From assembly GCA_012934845.2 (NCBI GenBank), contig WNNJ02000181.1, forward strand, positions 1 to 64,000: a stretch of 64,000 bases of DNA, written 5' to 3'. Position numbers and translations under genes: made by a program. Positions within the stretch are counted from its first letter, which is position 1; the number at the start of each line of letters is the position of its first letter. The stretch is from Pomphorhynchus laevis. Lineage: Eukaryota > Acanthocephala > Palaeacanthocephala > Echinorhynchida > Pomphorhynchidae. Positions 1 through 10,800 of this stretch are shown here, piece by piece. The notes under the pieces are model-generated. The model was not told where the DNA came from. It saw only the letters and a program-made list of their open reading frames with translations, and did not search any database.

Positions 1-909
1 TTATCTTCATCTCCCTTTGAGGCCAACAACTCCCAGCATATATCATCTTTCTTTGCCAACTTCAAGGAAGCCAACTTTTGTTTAGAAGATGATCTCTTCT
101 TAGAACGGGGGGCTCTCTTTGAAGAGGTAAGAATCGTCGATGGAGGAGAACGGGACTCCTCGAATTTCGCTATCAGATGGTTCGTTAAGGCTCGAATCTC
201 GTCTTTATATATCTGTAGTCTTGCGTCAACAATTTTGAAAATGTCGGTGTCCGACATACCATAACCGTTTGAATTGGATAAGCTGGCAGCGGCAAAGTGG
301 GCCGGTTTGACCGGTGCCCCACAATGCCTTAATTTGTATTCTTTGAAGATAGGACATCTTCTAGACCAGGCCGGGTGCTGACCACCACAATTGGAACACA
401 GAGGGGGAGAGAACATTTCCCCTCATGGACTTCGGAAGAGCTGCAAACCCCACACGTATGGGGCCTAGTACAGTTCGAGGACCAGTGCCCCCAGAGGTGG
501 CACCCATTGCAATGGGGGTATGTTAAGTCATCAGCATCTACGATATTGAAAGAAAGATTGTACCCCAGAAAGGGGTTACATTTGCTTTTAGCCAGACATT
601 CCGCCTGATCGACTGCGGTAGAACAGAATGCTATTGGTATAGCCTGGCCTTTCTTGCCCAGGATTGGGCGAATATTATGAATTTTGAACTCAGATGTGAG
701 AGCAATGATATCTTCTTCCGTTGCGAAGGGAGGAAAATTATTAATTTTCAGAGTCGCCTGAATAGGCCTGTAAGTAGTTGACCCAAATTCTTTTAGGTAT
801 GTTTCGAAAAATTCTAGGTACGATGCTGCCAGATCTGGAAAACATCGGCTTGAAATGGCTTGAAAACATCGAATTTTCAAGCCAAAGAAAACAAGGTTAG
901 TCCTATTTC
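1..909 (-). pseudogene. LINE-A ORF1 fragment, inverted copy (left arm of a palindrome)
   Basis: Read on the - strand this is the same ORF1 sequence found at 1054-1965 on the + strand, almost base for base. It covers the middle of the nucleic-acid-binding ORF1 protein of a Jockey/I-type LINE, including the CCHC-type zinc knuckles (pattern CNGCHLWGHWSSNC). Position 1 is the window edge, so the true end is unseen. One visible difference from the right arm is a shorter C/G run near 400-405. Either a recent inverted insertion or an assembly fold-back. Confidence 0.85.
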
Positions 910-1965
910 GTCTAATTTTTTAATCTCAAGCACGGATGGAGAACTCCCTTCTTTGCCTAAAGTGGTGAATCTGGTAATAATCAGACTTCTTCAACCATTT
1001 GAAAGGAAGAATCTTTTCAATATTTTTCTGAGAGAGTTTACAAGCTCTTATAAGAAATAGGACTAACCTTGTATTTCTTTGGCTTGAAAATTCGATGTTT
1101 TCAAGCCATTTCAAGCCGATGTTTTCCAGATCTGGCAGCATCGTACCTAGAATTTTTCGAAACATACCTAAAAGAATTTGGGTCAACTACTTACAGGCCT
1201 ATTCAGGCGACTCTGAAAATTAATAATTTTCCTCCCTTCGCAACGGAAGAAGATATCATTGCTCTCACATCTGAGTTCAAAATTCATAATATTCGCCCAA
1301 TCCTGGGCAAGAAAGGCCAGGCTATACCAATAGCATTCTGTTCTACCGCAGTCGATCAGGCGGAATGTCTGGCTAAAAGCAAATGTAACCCCTTTCTGGG
1401 GTACAATCTTTCTTTCAATATCGTAGATGCTGATGACTTAACATACCCCCATTGCAATGGGTGCCACCTCTGGGGGCACTGGTCCTCGAACTGTACTAGG
1501 CCCCATACGTGTGGGGTTTGCAGCTCTTCCGAAGTCCATGAGGGGAAATGTTCTCTCCCCCCTCTGTGTTCCAATTGTGGTGGTCAGCACCCGGCCTGGT
1601 CTAGAAGATGTCCTATCTTCAAAGAATACAAATTAAGGCATTGTGGGGCACCGGTCAAACCGGCCCACTTTGCCGCTGCCAGCTTATCCAATTCAAACGG
1701 TTATGGTATGTCGGACACCGACATTTTCAAAATTGTTGACGCAAGACTACAGATATATAAAGACGAGATTCGAGCCTTAACGAACCATCTGATAGCGAAA
1801 TTCGAGGAGTCCCGTTCTCCTCCATCGACGATTCTTACCTCTTCAAAGAGAGCCCCTCGTTCTAAGAAGAGATCATCTTCTAAACAAAAGTTGGCTTCCT
1901 TGAAGTTGGCAAAGAAAGATGATATATGCTGGGAGTTGTTGGCCTCAAAGGGAGATGAAGATAAT
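1..1965. repeat. Large inverted repeat, about 0.9 kb arms with a 144-base spacer
   Basis: Bases 1-909 and 1054-1965 are reverse complements of each other with very few differences. The spacer 910-1053 belongs to the + strand LINE-A copy, coding the N-terminal part of ORF1. The arms meet at the 21-base stretch around 889-909 and 1054-1075 that reads 'aaggttagtcctattt' on one side and its complement on the other. Confidence 0.9.
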
Positions 1966-2040
1966 GCCGGTGGGCAAGTGTCTTCTCCTGGTAGGGCTGG
2001 GAGTGAGAAGGGCAACTTTCTCTCTCCTAGTTTCTGCTAG
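905..2040 (+). pseudogene. LINE-A copy 1, ORF1 (gag-like, CCHC zinc knuckles)
   Basis: ORF1 of a non-LTR retrotransposon of the Jockey/I superfamily; such proteins bind the element RNA. The longest open stretch is 1069-2040 (about 320 codons). It shows an RRM-like N-terminal region (ATLKINNFPPF), then a cluster of cysteine/histidine knuckles at roughly residues 125-185 (CNGCHLWGHWSSNC, CGVCSS, CSNCGGQHPAWSRRC), then a basic, serine-rich tail. The N-terminal part at about 905-1058 (LVIIRLLQPFERKNLFNIF) lies in another frame, judged by comparison with the second copy near 53100. ORF2 follows after 34 bases. LINE assignment is firm; clade is inferred. Confidence 0.8.
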
Positions 2041-2074
2041 GAGGTAGGCATCTCACTACAGCTGTCGTAACACA

Positions 2075-4270
2075 ATGCAAAGTAGTCAAGATCCTTTTTC
2101 ACTGAATATACTTCAGTGGAATTCGGGAGGTGCTTCTGCCCTTAGCCTTCTATCTGGTAGAGATGCGGATGTTATAGTCCTTCAGGAGACGCGGTCTATC
2201 CGTATCCCCCAGGACATTACTCGATTTATCCCCAAGCATATTTACACCCACTTCACTCCGTACATAACCCCTCCTCACGCCTCTTCATATCAAGGTCTTT
2301 TAACCCTAGTTAAATGCTCCTTAAGATCATCCCTTCTTTTAAACTATTCTTGTCCAGCCCTGTCTTGTTTAGCTGTTTCACTTTGTAAGAATGGTAAACG
2401 TATCAGCATAGCCAATATCTATATTAGGCCAGGGGAAATTCACAAGAACCGTGATCTCCTGGACCGTATTTTGGGTAGTGGCTATGACATGTTACTCGGT
2501 GACTTCAACGACAGAACTGGTCGTTGGATTAATGCAGCACTCCGCAGAGCCAGGAACGATTACCTTATTCACAAACCACCGTCCCCAACTTTTCATTGCT
2601 CAACAACTAATTCTCTCCTCGACATATTACTGCTTCATAAGATGTGGTTGTTGAAACCCATCTGCACTGAGCAGTCGCGCCAAAAACAGACCATCTCTCA
2701 TGACCTAATTCGTTGGCGGATAGAGGAAGATACGTTGCTTAGAAGGAGGTTTCACTTTGATCCCATCAGAGTGGCTTTCTTTCAGGCGGCTATCCAACTC
2801 TTCCCCAGAATTGGTAATGAGAATTTGACCGAATTTAATTCCTTCCTCTCCTCGCAAGCTACCGCGTTTCTTTCGACTACCTATAAAGGTAATATTTACA
2901 ATCCCACTCCAACAAAACTCAAGGTTTTGGCTAAAATGCTACGTCTTCCCAATGTCTCTGTTTCCGCCAGGCAGGCCATCTCGAATGAATACTGGAGCAC
3001 TAGATATAGGTTCCAGCTGAGCAGGGATAGGGCGAACATCGCTCACCTTAACCCTTCTCAGTCTTCCTTCTGGAAGATATTCAAGAAGGAGAAGTTTGTC
3101 TGTTGGAAGGATAGAGATTTGGGTTGGATTGGTAGTATAGGCCTTGATAATGTTTTGAAGGAGTCACTATCCCTACATAATTATGGAGCCACTCAATCTC
3201 CCCAACCAATCCCGCCTTGGGGTGACTTCAGGAGCAGGGACTTATCTGTTACAGATATCCTTAACTCCTGGGGGCCACTTCCGGGCACCTCTAAATCCGT
3301 CGCTCCACTATCTTCTCGAGTCTGTCAGCTTTTGACAGCCGATCAAAGAAGAGAAGTGGCCGTCACAATGGTTTAAGCCTCACCATCCGATGTAGCCGGC
3401 ATCAATATTAGTCGTAGAATTTTCTTACCAAAGCATAGTCCGGTTTCATGTCCCAAAGATCTGCGTCCCATTTCGATTCAAAACTCCCTCATCTCCATCT
3501 ATGAAAAAGCGCTTGCGCGTAGAATCCGCGACCATTTAAGTAGGCGTAATTTGATCCCACCGAGTTTTCACGGGTTTGTCAAGGGACGCTAGATTCATTC
3601 AGCAATAGGTGAAGTGCATCAGTTTTGTAGGGATAATAGCCATCAACTAGCTGTGGCTGTTTTCCTTGACTTTTCTGCTGCATTTGACCGCATTTCCATT
3701 CCCTTTGTTATCTCCTCTCTCAGGTCCCTCGGGTTGCCTGCGAGAATTGTTAACAGGGTGGAGATATTACTGTTTACCAAGAGGTTCTACTATGAAGACG
3801 ACCCTGATGCGTGTCAGTTCTACCCTATTACAGGTGTGCCCCAAGGATCCCCACTTTCTCCTATCTTATTTCTTGCTGCCTCCATTGTACTATTCAAGAA
3901 TTTTAAACGTGATCAACATCTAGTGGTATACGCTGATGATACCACGGCCCTGTTCTCTGGACGCAGGTGCAAAGATGTCGCTTCGGACATCAGCCGTTTC
4001 TTTTTAAGATTAACAGACCAGCTGACCCTATCCAATCTTATTTTAAATTCATCCAAATCGCAGGTAGTTGTCTTTCATGGCACCCTTGCGACAAAGAAAA
4101 AAATTAAAGAGACTAGCACTCTCAGCTCTATCTTCTATATTGACTAATCAACCACTCCCTACCTTCACAAGTCGAGTAAAATACCTGGGGTTCACTGTTA
4201 CGGTGAACTGGTCGGCGAAAGCTGACCTGGATAGACTTAAACGTATCCTGAAGAAAGCTAGGTGGGGAGT
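2075..4270 (+). pseudogene. LINE-A copy 1, ORF2 (endonuclease plus reverse transcriptase), 3' truncated
   Basis: ORF2 of the same LINE. The N-terminal third is an apurinic-type endonuclease (LNILQWNSGG start, VIVLQETRS, NIYIRPGE, LLGDFNDRTGRW). The RT follows: RPISIQNSLISIYEKAL, VFLDFSAAFDRISIP (motif A), ITGVPQGSPLSPILF, and VVYADDTTALF with the catalytic YADD. The frame stays the same across two in-frame stops (TAA at 3374, TAG at 3590) and then shifts in an A-rich run near 4090-4105; homology goes on to about 4270 (VKYLGFTVTVNW). The end is replaced by AT-rich DNA, so the 3' end is missing. Not functional as it stands. Confidence 0.85.
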
Positions 4271-4700
4271 AAAAAAAGCTAGCTATATTTTTTTTCTTAA
4301 ATTAAAAAATAGAAATATTTTAATCTTAAAAAATTGTATCCCAGTATTTTTATGAACTGATGAATAGATAATTAGATGAACTAACTGTGTCTATTTATTT
4401 TAAGTATAAATTAAAAATTATGATACTTAAATAAATATAAATAATAAATAATTACATACGATTTTATATAATTTAGATTTATATAAGGTTAGAATTTAAA
4501 ATAAAAATCAATTTTTATGAATTGAATAATAAATAATATACGATGTATCAGAGCTGTGTAAAGTTTAAAATTTATTCTCCCAGAAAAATGTACGCTTTTT
4601 CAAAGTAGTAATTGATCGGAGTGTCTAAGACCAAGGTAGTTATGAATGCATTGAAGGAATTGAAACATGGATTATATTTAAAATATCGGTGGTAAATATG
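4271..4700. other. AT-rich gap with a Penelope-like terminal scrap
   Basis: No gene seen. At 4505-4560 the - strand matches the terminal 45 bases of the Naiad pseudo-LTR found around 39290 and 48890 (tctgatacatcgt ... tattattcaattcataaaaa). The rest is low-complexity A/T. Confidence 0.5.
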
Positions 4701-4935
4701 AAAGAGTGAAAAAATGAGCTACACATAAAAAATGTCGCTCATTTAATGTGATTTGAAAGACAAAATGTTGTCCAAAATGTTGGAAATCTCAGATGCAATT
4801 CCAGTTGGAAGTTTATTCCACTCGGAAAAGTGTACGTTTTTTACAGATAAGAAAGTGGAAATTCCAGAATTTTATATAACCGATAATTCGTGCGTATACA
4901 ATGAAATACAGGCTGCGTTGGTGAAAAATAATTAA
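4700..4935 (-). pseudogene. LINE ORF2 C-terminal remnant
   Basis: On the - strand the translation contains FSEWNKLPTGIASEISN followed by LSFKSHL, the pattern (WN.LP ... FK..L) that ends many CR1/L2/Jockey-type ORF2 proteins. Only the last 40-60 residues are recognisable. The + strand ORF over the same bases is a shadow. Confidence 0.5.
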
Positions 4936-4972
4936 TCAATAGTAGTGAATTGTGCAGAAAGTTGTAACTTAT

Positions 4973-4999
4973 ACCGAGGACAAGAGTGAGAAACTTAAA
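4973..4999 (+). repeat. Left target-site duplication of a LINE-B insertion
   Basis: The sequence accgaggacaagagtgagaa is repeated with one change (accgaggacaggagtgagaa) at 6216-6240. The two copies bracket a LINE-B insertion made of a - strand 3' part and a + strand 5' part. Confidence 0.75.
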
Positions 5000-5867
5000 A
5001 AAAGGATTTATTTTAACGTGGCAAATGCGTGCCAGCGCACGCTTACATGACCACAACAAAAGAAGACTGTGAATTAGGTGTCAAGAAAGTGTGAATGGAG
5101 GAGGTGTTTGAATGTGATAATGGAGGGGGCGCGGCGGACGTCGAGAGGGAGTTGATTCCAGGCAAGTGAGGCGGCGACTAGGAAGGATCGGAGACCGTAG
5201 TTGTTGGAGTAATTAGGAACGTAAAGTAAGAGAGTATGACAGGAACGAAGCGATCTCGAGCTGGGGCGAGTATCGTCTAAGAAAGAAAGGTTGATGAACG
5301 ATGGGTAGCCGACAGCGATGAGACGAAAAGTTACGAGAAGAAGGCGGAGTTTGATGCGTATGTGGATGGTGGGCCAGGAGAGTTGAGCAAAATATGTGTA
5401 TGTGTGGTCGAAGCGACGGAGACGAAAGAGCACTCGAACGGCGATGTTGATTATTCGTTGTAGGGGTAGGATGATGGATTTTGGAGAATTGGCGAAAAGG
5501 CTAAGGTAGTAATCGATTTTAGGGAAAAGAAACGATGAAAGAAGAGACATACAAGAACGGAAGTCGATAAGGGGGCGGATACGGCGGATGTCACGGAGAA
5601 TTAAGTTAGATGAGCGGACCTTGTCACGGACGAAGGGTTTAAGGGAAAGGTGATCATCGAAATGGAAGCCTAAGAAAGTGAGATTGTGGACTATGGGGAT
5701 GATCGATGAGGCAAAATATACAGTGGGAGGAGATATGTTTGGTTTACGGGGGAGGATCCACATTATTTTGGACTTTTCGGGGTTTAGAACGAGATGGAGA
5801 TTGGAGAGACGTTTGTAGATAGAAGAAAGACAGTTGGAGGCAGAAATGCCGATATCGTGTATAGAAG
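5000..5867 (-). pseudogene. LINE-B ORF2 C-terminal third plus 3' UTR
   Basis: The - strand ORF at 5074-5867 encodes the end of a CR1-like RT protein: [28 protein letters not shown] (post-YADD 'LGF' motif), FLFPKIDYYLSLFANSPKS, and the C-terminal AASLAWNQLPLDVRRAPS ... FKHLLHS. The last residues HSHFLDT are followed by a short 3' UTR holding a hairpin (5018-5054), an AATAAA-like signal and an oligo-T/A tail at 5000. Same family as 17757-18610, 36962-37680 and 60600-64000. It is the 3' half of a twin-priming type insertion. Confidence 0.85.
5018..5054 (-). ncRNA. LINE-B 3' UTR stem-loop
   Basis: Outer arms GTGG/CCAC and inner arms GCGTGC/GCACGC with a CAGC loop (5027-5042). The same layout recurs at 7147-7183, 17415-17450 and, in a different LINE lineage, at 6670-6707. 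It sits right before the poly-A end, where LINE RTs are known to bind their RNA. Confidence 0.6.
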
Positions 5868-5941
5868 GAAGTAATTTAAAAAAATCAGTTATTAAACGAT
5901 TGCTTGTTGAAATGGAAACTAAATATAAAAACAAACAGAAA
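5866..5941 (+). repeat. Filler DNA copied from the flank at 6243-6320
   Basis: About 75 bases here (ggaagtaatt ... ttaaacgattgcttgttgaa ... aacaaacagaaaa) repeat the host flank just outside the insertion. The filler lies at the junction between the - strand and + strand parts of the LINE-B insertion. Confidence 0.7.
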
Positions 5942-6216
5942 ACTCATATTCTCGGAAGTGCTCTCGACATCATTGCTGTTCCTAACTGCTCAATGGCTAT
6001 ACCTCCTTGTCAATTACTGATCCTGGTTTGTCCGATCATTTCCTTGTCACTCTTACTCGTCCCCATCCTCCTTCTCCGCCTTTACCATTATCTACACCAA
6101 GTCGAACCTGGAAACTTCTCGATATTCCTATTCTCTGCACAGCCTTGCTCAATTCTTCACTATTTTCACTTCTTCTAAAATATCTCTCTCCCGATGATCT
6201 CTGCGTTCTGTTTGAA
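5940..6216 (+). pseudogene. LINE-B endonuclease segment, inverted 5' part of the insertion
   Basis: Matches 62536-62815 of the long LINE-B copy (HILGGALDIIAVPNC, SITDPGLSDHFLVTLT), the end of the endonuclease domain, but in opposite orientation to the 3' part at 5000-5867. The right end abuts the second target-site duplication. Confidence 0.8.
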
Positions 6217-6240
6217 CCGAGGACAGGAGTGAGAAACTTT
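6216..6240 (+). repeat. Right target-site duplication of the LINE-B insertion
   Basis: Partner of 4973-4999, differing by one base. The host sequence resumes here and continues into the source of the filler DNA (6243-6320). Confidence 0.75.
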
Positions 6241-6320
6241 TAAAGGAAGTAATTATAAAACATCAGTCAGTAAACGATTGCTTGTTGAAATGGAAACTAA
6301 ATATAAAAACAAACAGAAAA

Positions 6321-6510
6321 ATTAAAAGTTAATAATCAGGTGCTAGTTGCAGCAACTTCGAAGTGCAAATTTAATGCTCAATGAAATGCCTTGTTGCTTT
6401 GACTATCAATAGCCACAGATGGTAGTCTATTCTATTGATTCACGATACGTTCTTTAATATCCTGCTTGTATTAATGTAACTTTCGCCGATGTTTGAGCTT
6501 CAATCTGTCT
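6321..6510. other. Gap with no recognisable feature
   Basis: Non-repetitive, AT-rich; nothing identified on either strand. Confidence 0.4.
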
Positions 6511-6639
6511 TTACAGCTTTTTAGAATCACGGATACTAAATAGGTGATTTAAAGAGTGGGACGAAGACATGAGGACTTTCCGCACCATCATCATATCAGC
6601 TGTGGTCCGGCTTTTAAGAACCGATAGAATTCCAAGGGT

Positions 6640-7000
6640 CCTGCGTTTATATATAATAATTTCTTTTAAGTGGCAAATTTGTGCCAGCTGCACGCTTACA
6701 AGTCCACTAGCTAACAAAACCAGCACAAATCAAACTGGTAAATTTGTTAAATTGTTTAAATGTGATCGAATTTGACGTTTGAAGCACGTCATTGAGGTTA
6801 ATTGGCGTATATAAATGGGCAGGTGATTCCACGAAAGACGAGCAGCCACAATGAAAGAGCATAAGCCCAAAGAGGTAGAGTAGTTTGGGACATGTAAATA
6901 AAGAAAATTACAAGAACGCAAAGAACAGTAAACAGGACGAGAATTGCCGATGCCATTACGTCAAATATTTTCAAGGTGGTGTCGCAATTGGATTAATCTT
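6640..7000 (-). pseudogene. LINE-C ORF2 C-terminal fragment with 3' UTR
   Basis: The - strand encodes LYLHVPNYSTSLGLCSFIVA, then ARLSWNHLPIYIRQ and CFKRQIRSHLNN, a LINE ORF2 C-terminus related to but distinct from LINE-B (LYVPNYSNNYGLRSFLVAAS, LAWNQLP). The 3' UTR has a hairpin of the same design as LINE-B (6670-6707, GTGCCAGCTGCAC core). Homology goes up to about 7000. Confidence 0.65.
6670..6707 (-). ncRNA. LINE-C 3' UTR stem-loop
   Basis: GTGG/CCAC outer arms, GTGC/GCAC inner arms around CAGCT. It corresponds in position and design to the LINE-B hairpin at 5018-5054 although the coding parts differ clearly. Confidence 0.55.
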
Positions 7001-7127
7001 GGAATATCGAACTAGACGTACATATGACCTATCAGAACATTCACTGAGACTATGATATACACTTGTAAATTCGGGTATTTTTGTCAATTTCTGGTTAAGC
7101 TATTTTTGATACGTATCGATGTCTATA

Positions 7128-7290
7128 AAAAAAGATTTATTTTTACGTGGCAAATGCGTGCCAACGCACGCTTACATGACCACAACAACAAAAAAATCTA
7201 AGTCATGTGTCAAGAAGGTGGGGATGGAGGCGGCATTTGAATGTAATAAAGTAGGGAGCGCGGCGGACGTCGAGTGGGAGCTGATTTAAT
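7128..7290 (-). pseudogene. LINE-B 3' end, strongly 5' truncated
   Basis: The last ~40 codons and the 3' UTR of LINE-B, with the hairpin at 7147-7183 (GCGTGC/GCACGC, loop CAAC). Oligo-A stretch aaaaaaagattta at its 3' end. Confidence 0.75.
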
Positions 7291-7797
7291 GAGTATACTA
7301 CTCATTGTTCGTAAATGGGATGTCTAAAGTTCGTCTTTATATGGTGCCAAGATTGTAATACTTCAAATATTAAATTTAAATTCATATTGCTTATTATTGC
7401 GTTCTTTAAAACATATAGAATGTATTATTTCGTATATTATATAATATAGCAAATATATTTTATATTTGGTTGCAAATATAGAATAGGTCATACATTATTA
7501 TGGCATTTCTCATAAGAGTAAATGGATTGTAATAAAACATAAGATAAAATAAGTTTAAAATATTTTTATTATTTGAATTACATTCAAATATTTATGGTCA
7601 TTAGCTTTATTTTATATTAACCAAAATTCAGCCGAACTCATTTTCATATTTATAATGGAAAAATAGTGTTTATCACTAAAACGACTGAGAAGGTGAATTC
7701 AATGCCACATGTATTTTTATAATATGCTTTGAGATGATACAACACCATCTACCTTTTTATGATTATAAATTTTACAGAATAAGTTACTGAGTTTACA
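7291..7797 (+). other. 5' flank of OLA1
   Basis: About 500 bases of A/T-rich DNA before the OLA1 start codon. No clear TATA box or known element can be picked out from so much A/T. The start context is tttacaATG. Confidence 0.4.
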
Positions 7798-7895
7798 ATG
7801 CCACCAAAGAAGAAAGAAGAACCAAAGAAGCATATTTTGCTTGGCAGAGTCGGGACAAATTTAAAGATGGGAATAGTGGGACTTCCCAATGTTGG
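7798..7895 (+). CDS. OLA1: OLA1 exon 1
   Basis: Encodes [19 protein letters not shown] and on to GLPNV; start chosen because MPPKK is the conserved N-terminus of animal OLA1. Ends in phase 2 before a 42-base intron. Confidence 0.95.
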
Positions 7896-10800
7896 GTATA
7901 TTTCTTTTCATTTAAAAATCGTGCAACTTTTGTTTAGAAAATCAACGTTTTTCAATGTTATGACAAACTCGACTTGGCCTACTAAAAATTTTCCATTTTT
8001 TACAAACGATACGTATAAACGTTAGTGTTTTGTTAGTTACTTATTGAAAACTAAAATACTGTTTTAGATGGGTTGTATAAACCCTTATATTTAACCAATC
8101 CACTTTCCAAAGTGGATTTAAGTATAGCAGCAAATCATCTTCAATTTTAGTCATTATCCTAATTATTGATTAATATCTAAACATATTTATATTAATTTGT
8201 TGGATAAAAGATTAATTTAGCGCAATATATTTTTTGATCCTTTGTTTCTGTATCACATTTTGCATGCAGATATATATTCATTGAGTTCTACATATAAAAT
8301 TTTATGTTTGAATGGTTCAGGAGTACATGATACCTAGAACAATAATTTATTTCCTTTGTGTTAGTTCTATAAAATTGGAATTAAATTAAATTTGCACAAT
8401 TTAAATTCTTTTAAGTTGAAATATCTGTGCAGTCATTTGTACCATTGAAATTTGGATGACTATTTTGCCACTTTAATCCTATCTATAAGCCAACAGCAGT
8501 ACGCTAAATTTCAGTATTGGTGGATTTTAACAGCTACTGATCCAATACAATTTCAATATTGGATCAGTAGCTGATGAAATTCACCAATACTGAAATGTAG
8601 CGTACTGCTGTTGGCTTATAAATAGGATCAAAGTAGCTTGGAGGATAAAAAGTAGTCATCAAAATTTCAATAATTTAAATTATCTTTACTACCAGATGAT
8701 TGTAACGTGAAATACAACTTGTAGATTTATCAGCAATAAAAATTGTTTTATAAAGATTTTTTGTTCATTCAGAAATTAATAGAGAGAGTGAATATAATTT
8801 TATTAAAAGCAATTTTAAATAAAAGTTCTAGTAACTTTTATTAGAGTTCCACATTTTTGATAGAGTTCCACATGCTGGTTTAGATTCACTACTACGTCAT
8901 TACGGTGTACCTACGACAATTTGCAACTGGATTAAGACATTTCTCGAGGATCGATCATTCGTTGTGCGATTAGATGAAGTTTTGTCAACAGCTCGACGTG
9001 TTCATTCGGGTGTTCCTCAGGGCACGGTCCTAGGTCCACTTCTCTTTATCATCTTTTTGAATGACCTACTCCTAAGGTTAAAGTGTCCTCACCTGGCATT
9101 TGCTGACGATGTTAAAATATGGGCAACAACCCAAAACGAGGCGGATTGTGAATTTTTACAATGTGACCTTAACCGTATCGGGACTTGGTGTAATAGCACT
9201 GGCTTGATACTCAACGCGACAAAATGTGTATGGATCAGATTGGGTAGAGATAAAACTCATTTCGATTACAAAATAAATGGACACTCAATCAAGCGAGTCT
9301 CAGAACATCCCGACCTGGGAGTGATAATTCACGAATCGCTAAAGACAAGAGCAAATAGTGATCACGCGCGGTTAAAAGCGATACGTGCCTTATACTGCAT
9401 AAAAATGACTTTTGCAAAATTATCGCCGCAAATCTTCGCCAAACTTTATTGTGCCATAGTAAGACCACATCTTGAGTATTGTGTACAGGCAACCTTTCCA
9501 ACGACCAGGAGTGAGTTGAATAACTTGGAAAGTGTAATGAGACGAGCTTCTCGGATGTGTTGTCAAGGAAGCTTTATTTCAAGATTAAGATGTTTGAACG
9601 TTTTATCAGTGAGGTATCGGTATCTTTTTCTTGATCTGATTACACTTTGGAAAATTGTACATTCAGCTGATGGCTTTCCTTTGGGTGTAGTTAGATTTCG
9701 AGATAATTCGAGATTGCGAGGCCATTGTAAGATGCTTTTTAAAAAATTACCGGGTAAGCTGCGAAAATTTTACAGACTGTCTGAACGGGCAGTAGATGTT
9801 TGGAATAGTTTGCCTGAACCTATCGCTGCCATCACCAATTTCCTCGCTTTCAAAAACAGGGTTCGACGTTGGATATACGTCCAGGCTGATTTGTCACCTT
9901 TTCTAACCTACCCATTTGGTTGATCTTTTTTCTGTATTGTGTGATCGGCTTAAAGCCTTATGGCTAAGTCTGAACTTGATAATAATAATAATAATAACTT
10001 TCTCTTTTTGTCAGTTAATTAAAATAGTTCGTGAAATTATTACGATGACTACTCCCTGTCGTAATGTAAACGAAGTCTAAACCAAAGAGGTTTTATTTAT
10101 CAATCTAGAAAGCAATCAGTTTATAAAAACAGTTATAGATACTCTTGTCAATTAGAGATTATCGACTATATACCACATTCTTCCCCTACATAATAGTTTG
10201 AAAGATAAGCAGGTTGACCTCGCTGTCTTTTACTTCTTCGTACCTCGTTATTAGATTGGTAGACTTGAGTAGTAATCGTCTACCTATCCAAATTCCAGTT
10301 TGATTGGGTTGATGTAATTTCGTTGCTATTTCCGTCCATTGCTTGGGAGGAGGCTTCCTCAAAGTTTGATAAGTTAAGATCTTGGCTTATGGATGTCGTT
10401 GTTGGATGTAGGAATTCCTTTTGGTTAGTATTGTTTGACTCTGCTAATGTCGTTCCATCTTCTGGCCCGGACCACGACAATGATAGTTGATCTTCAGGGC
10501 AAGGTGCTAAGTCCCGAGTTGAAACCGTGGAAACGTGCCCACTTTTTAGTTGTATTCTAGCGTAGTGCTGGTTCGATTCTAGCAACAGTGCTTCTTGTAC
10601 CACATTGTCTCCTTTATTACGACAACGAACCAGAACCGGCCCCAAATTTAAAAGCCAACTTGGTAGCGAACGGCCTGTTGAAGATCCTCGGTCGTACTTG
10701 AACATACGTTCATAAGGCGTTGCGTTGGTAAATGTACACAGCAAACACCGAATTGAGTTCGGCACAGAAGGCAAAACTAACGCCCAAGACTGTATTGGTA

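Noticed and set aside
4753-4935. + strand 60-codon ORF
   Set aside because: The - strand gives a typical LINE C-terminus, so the + reading is a shadow.
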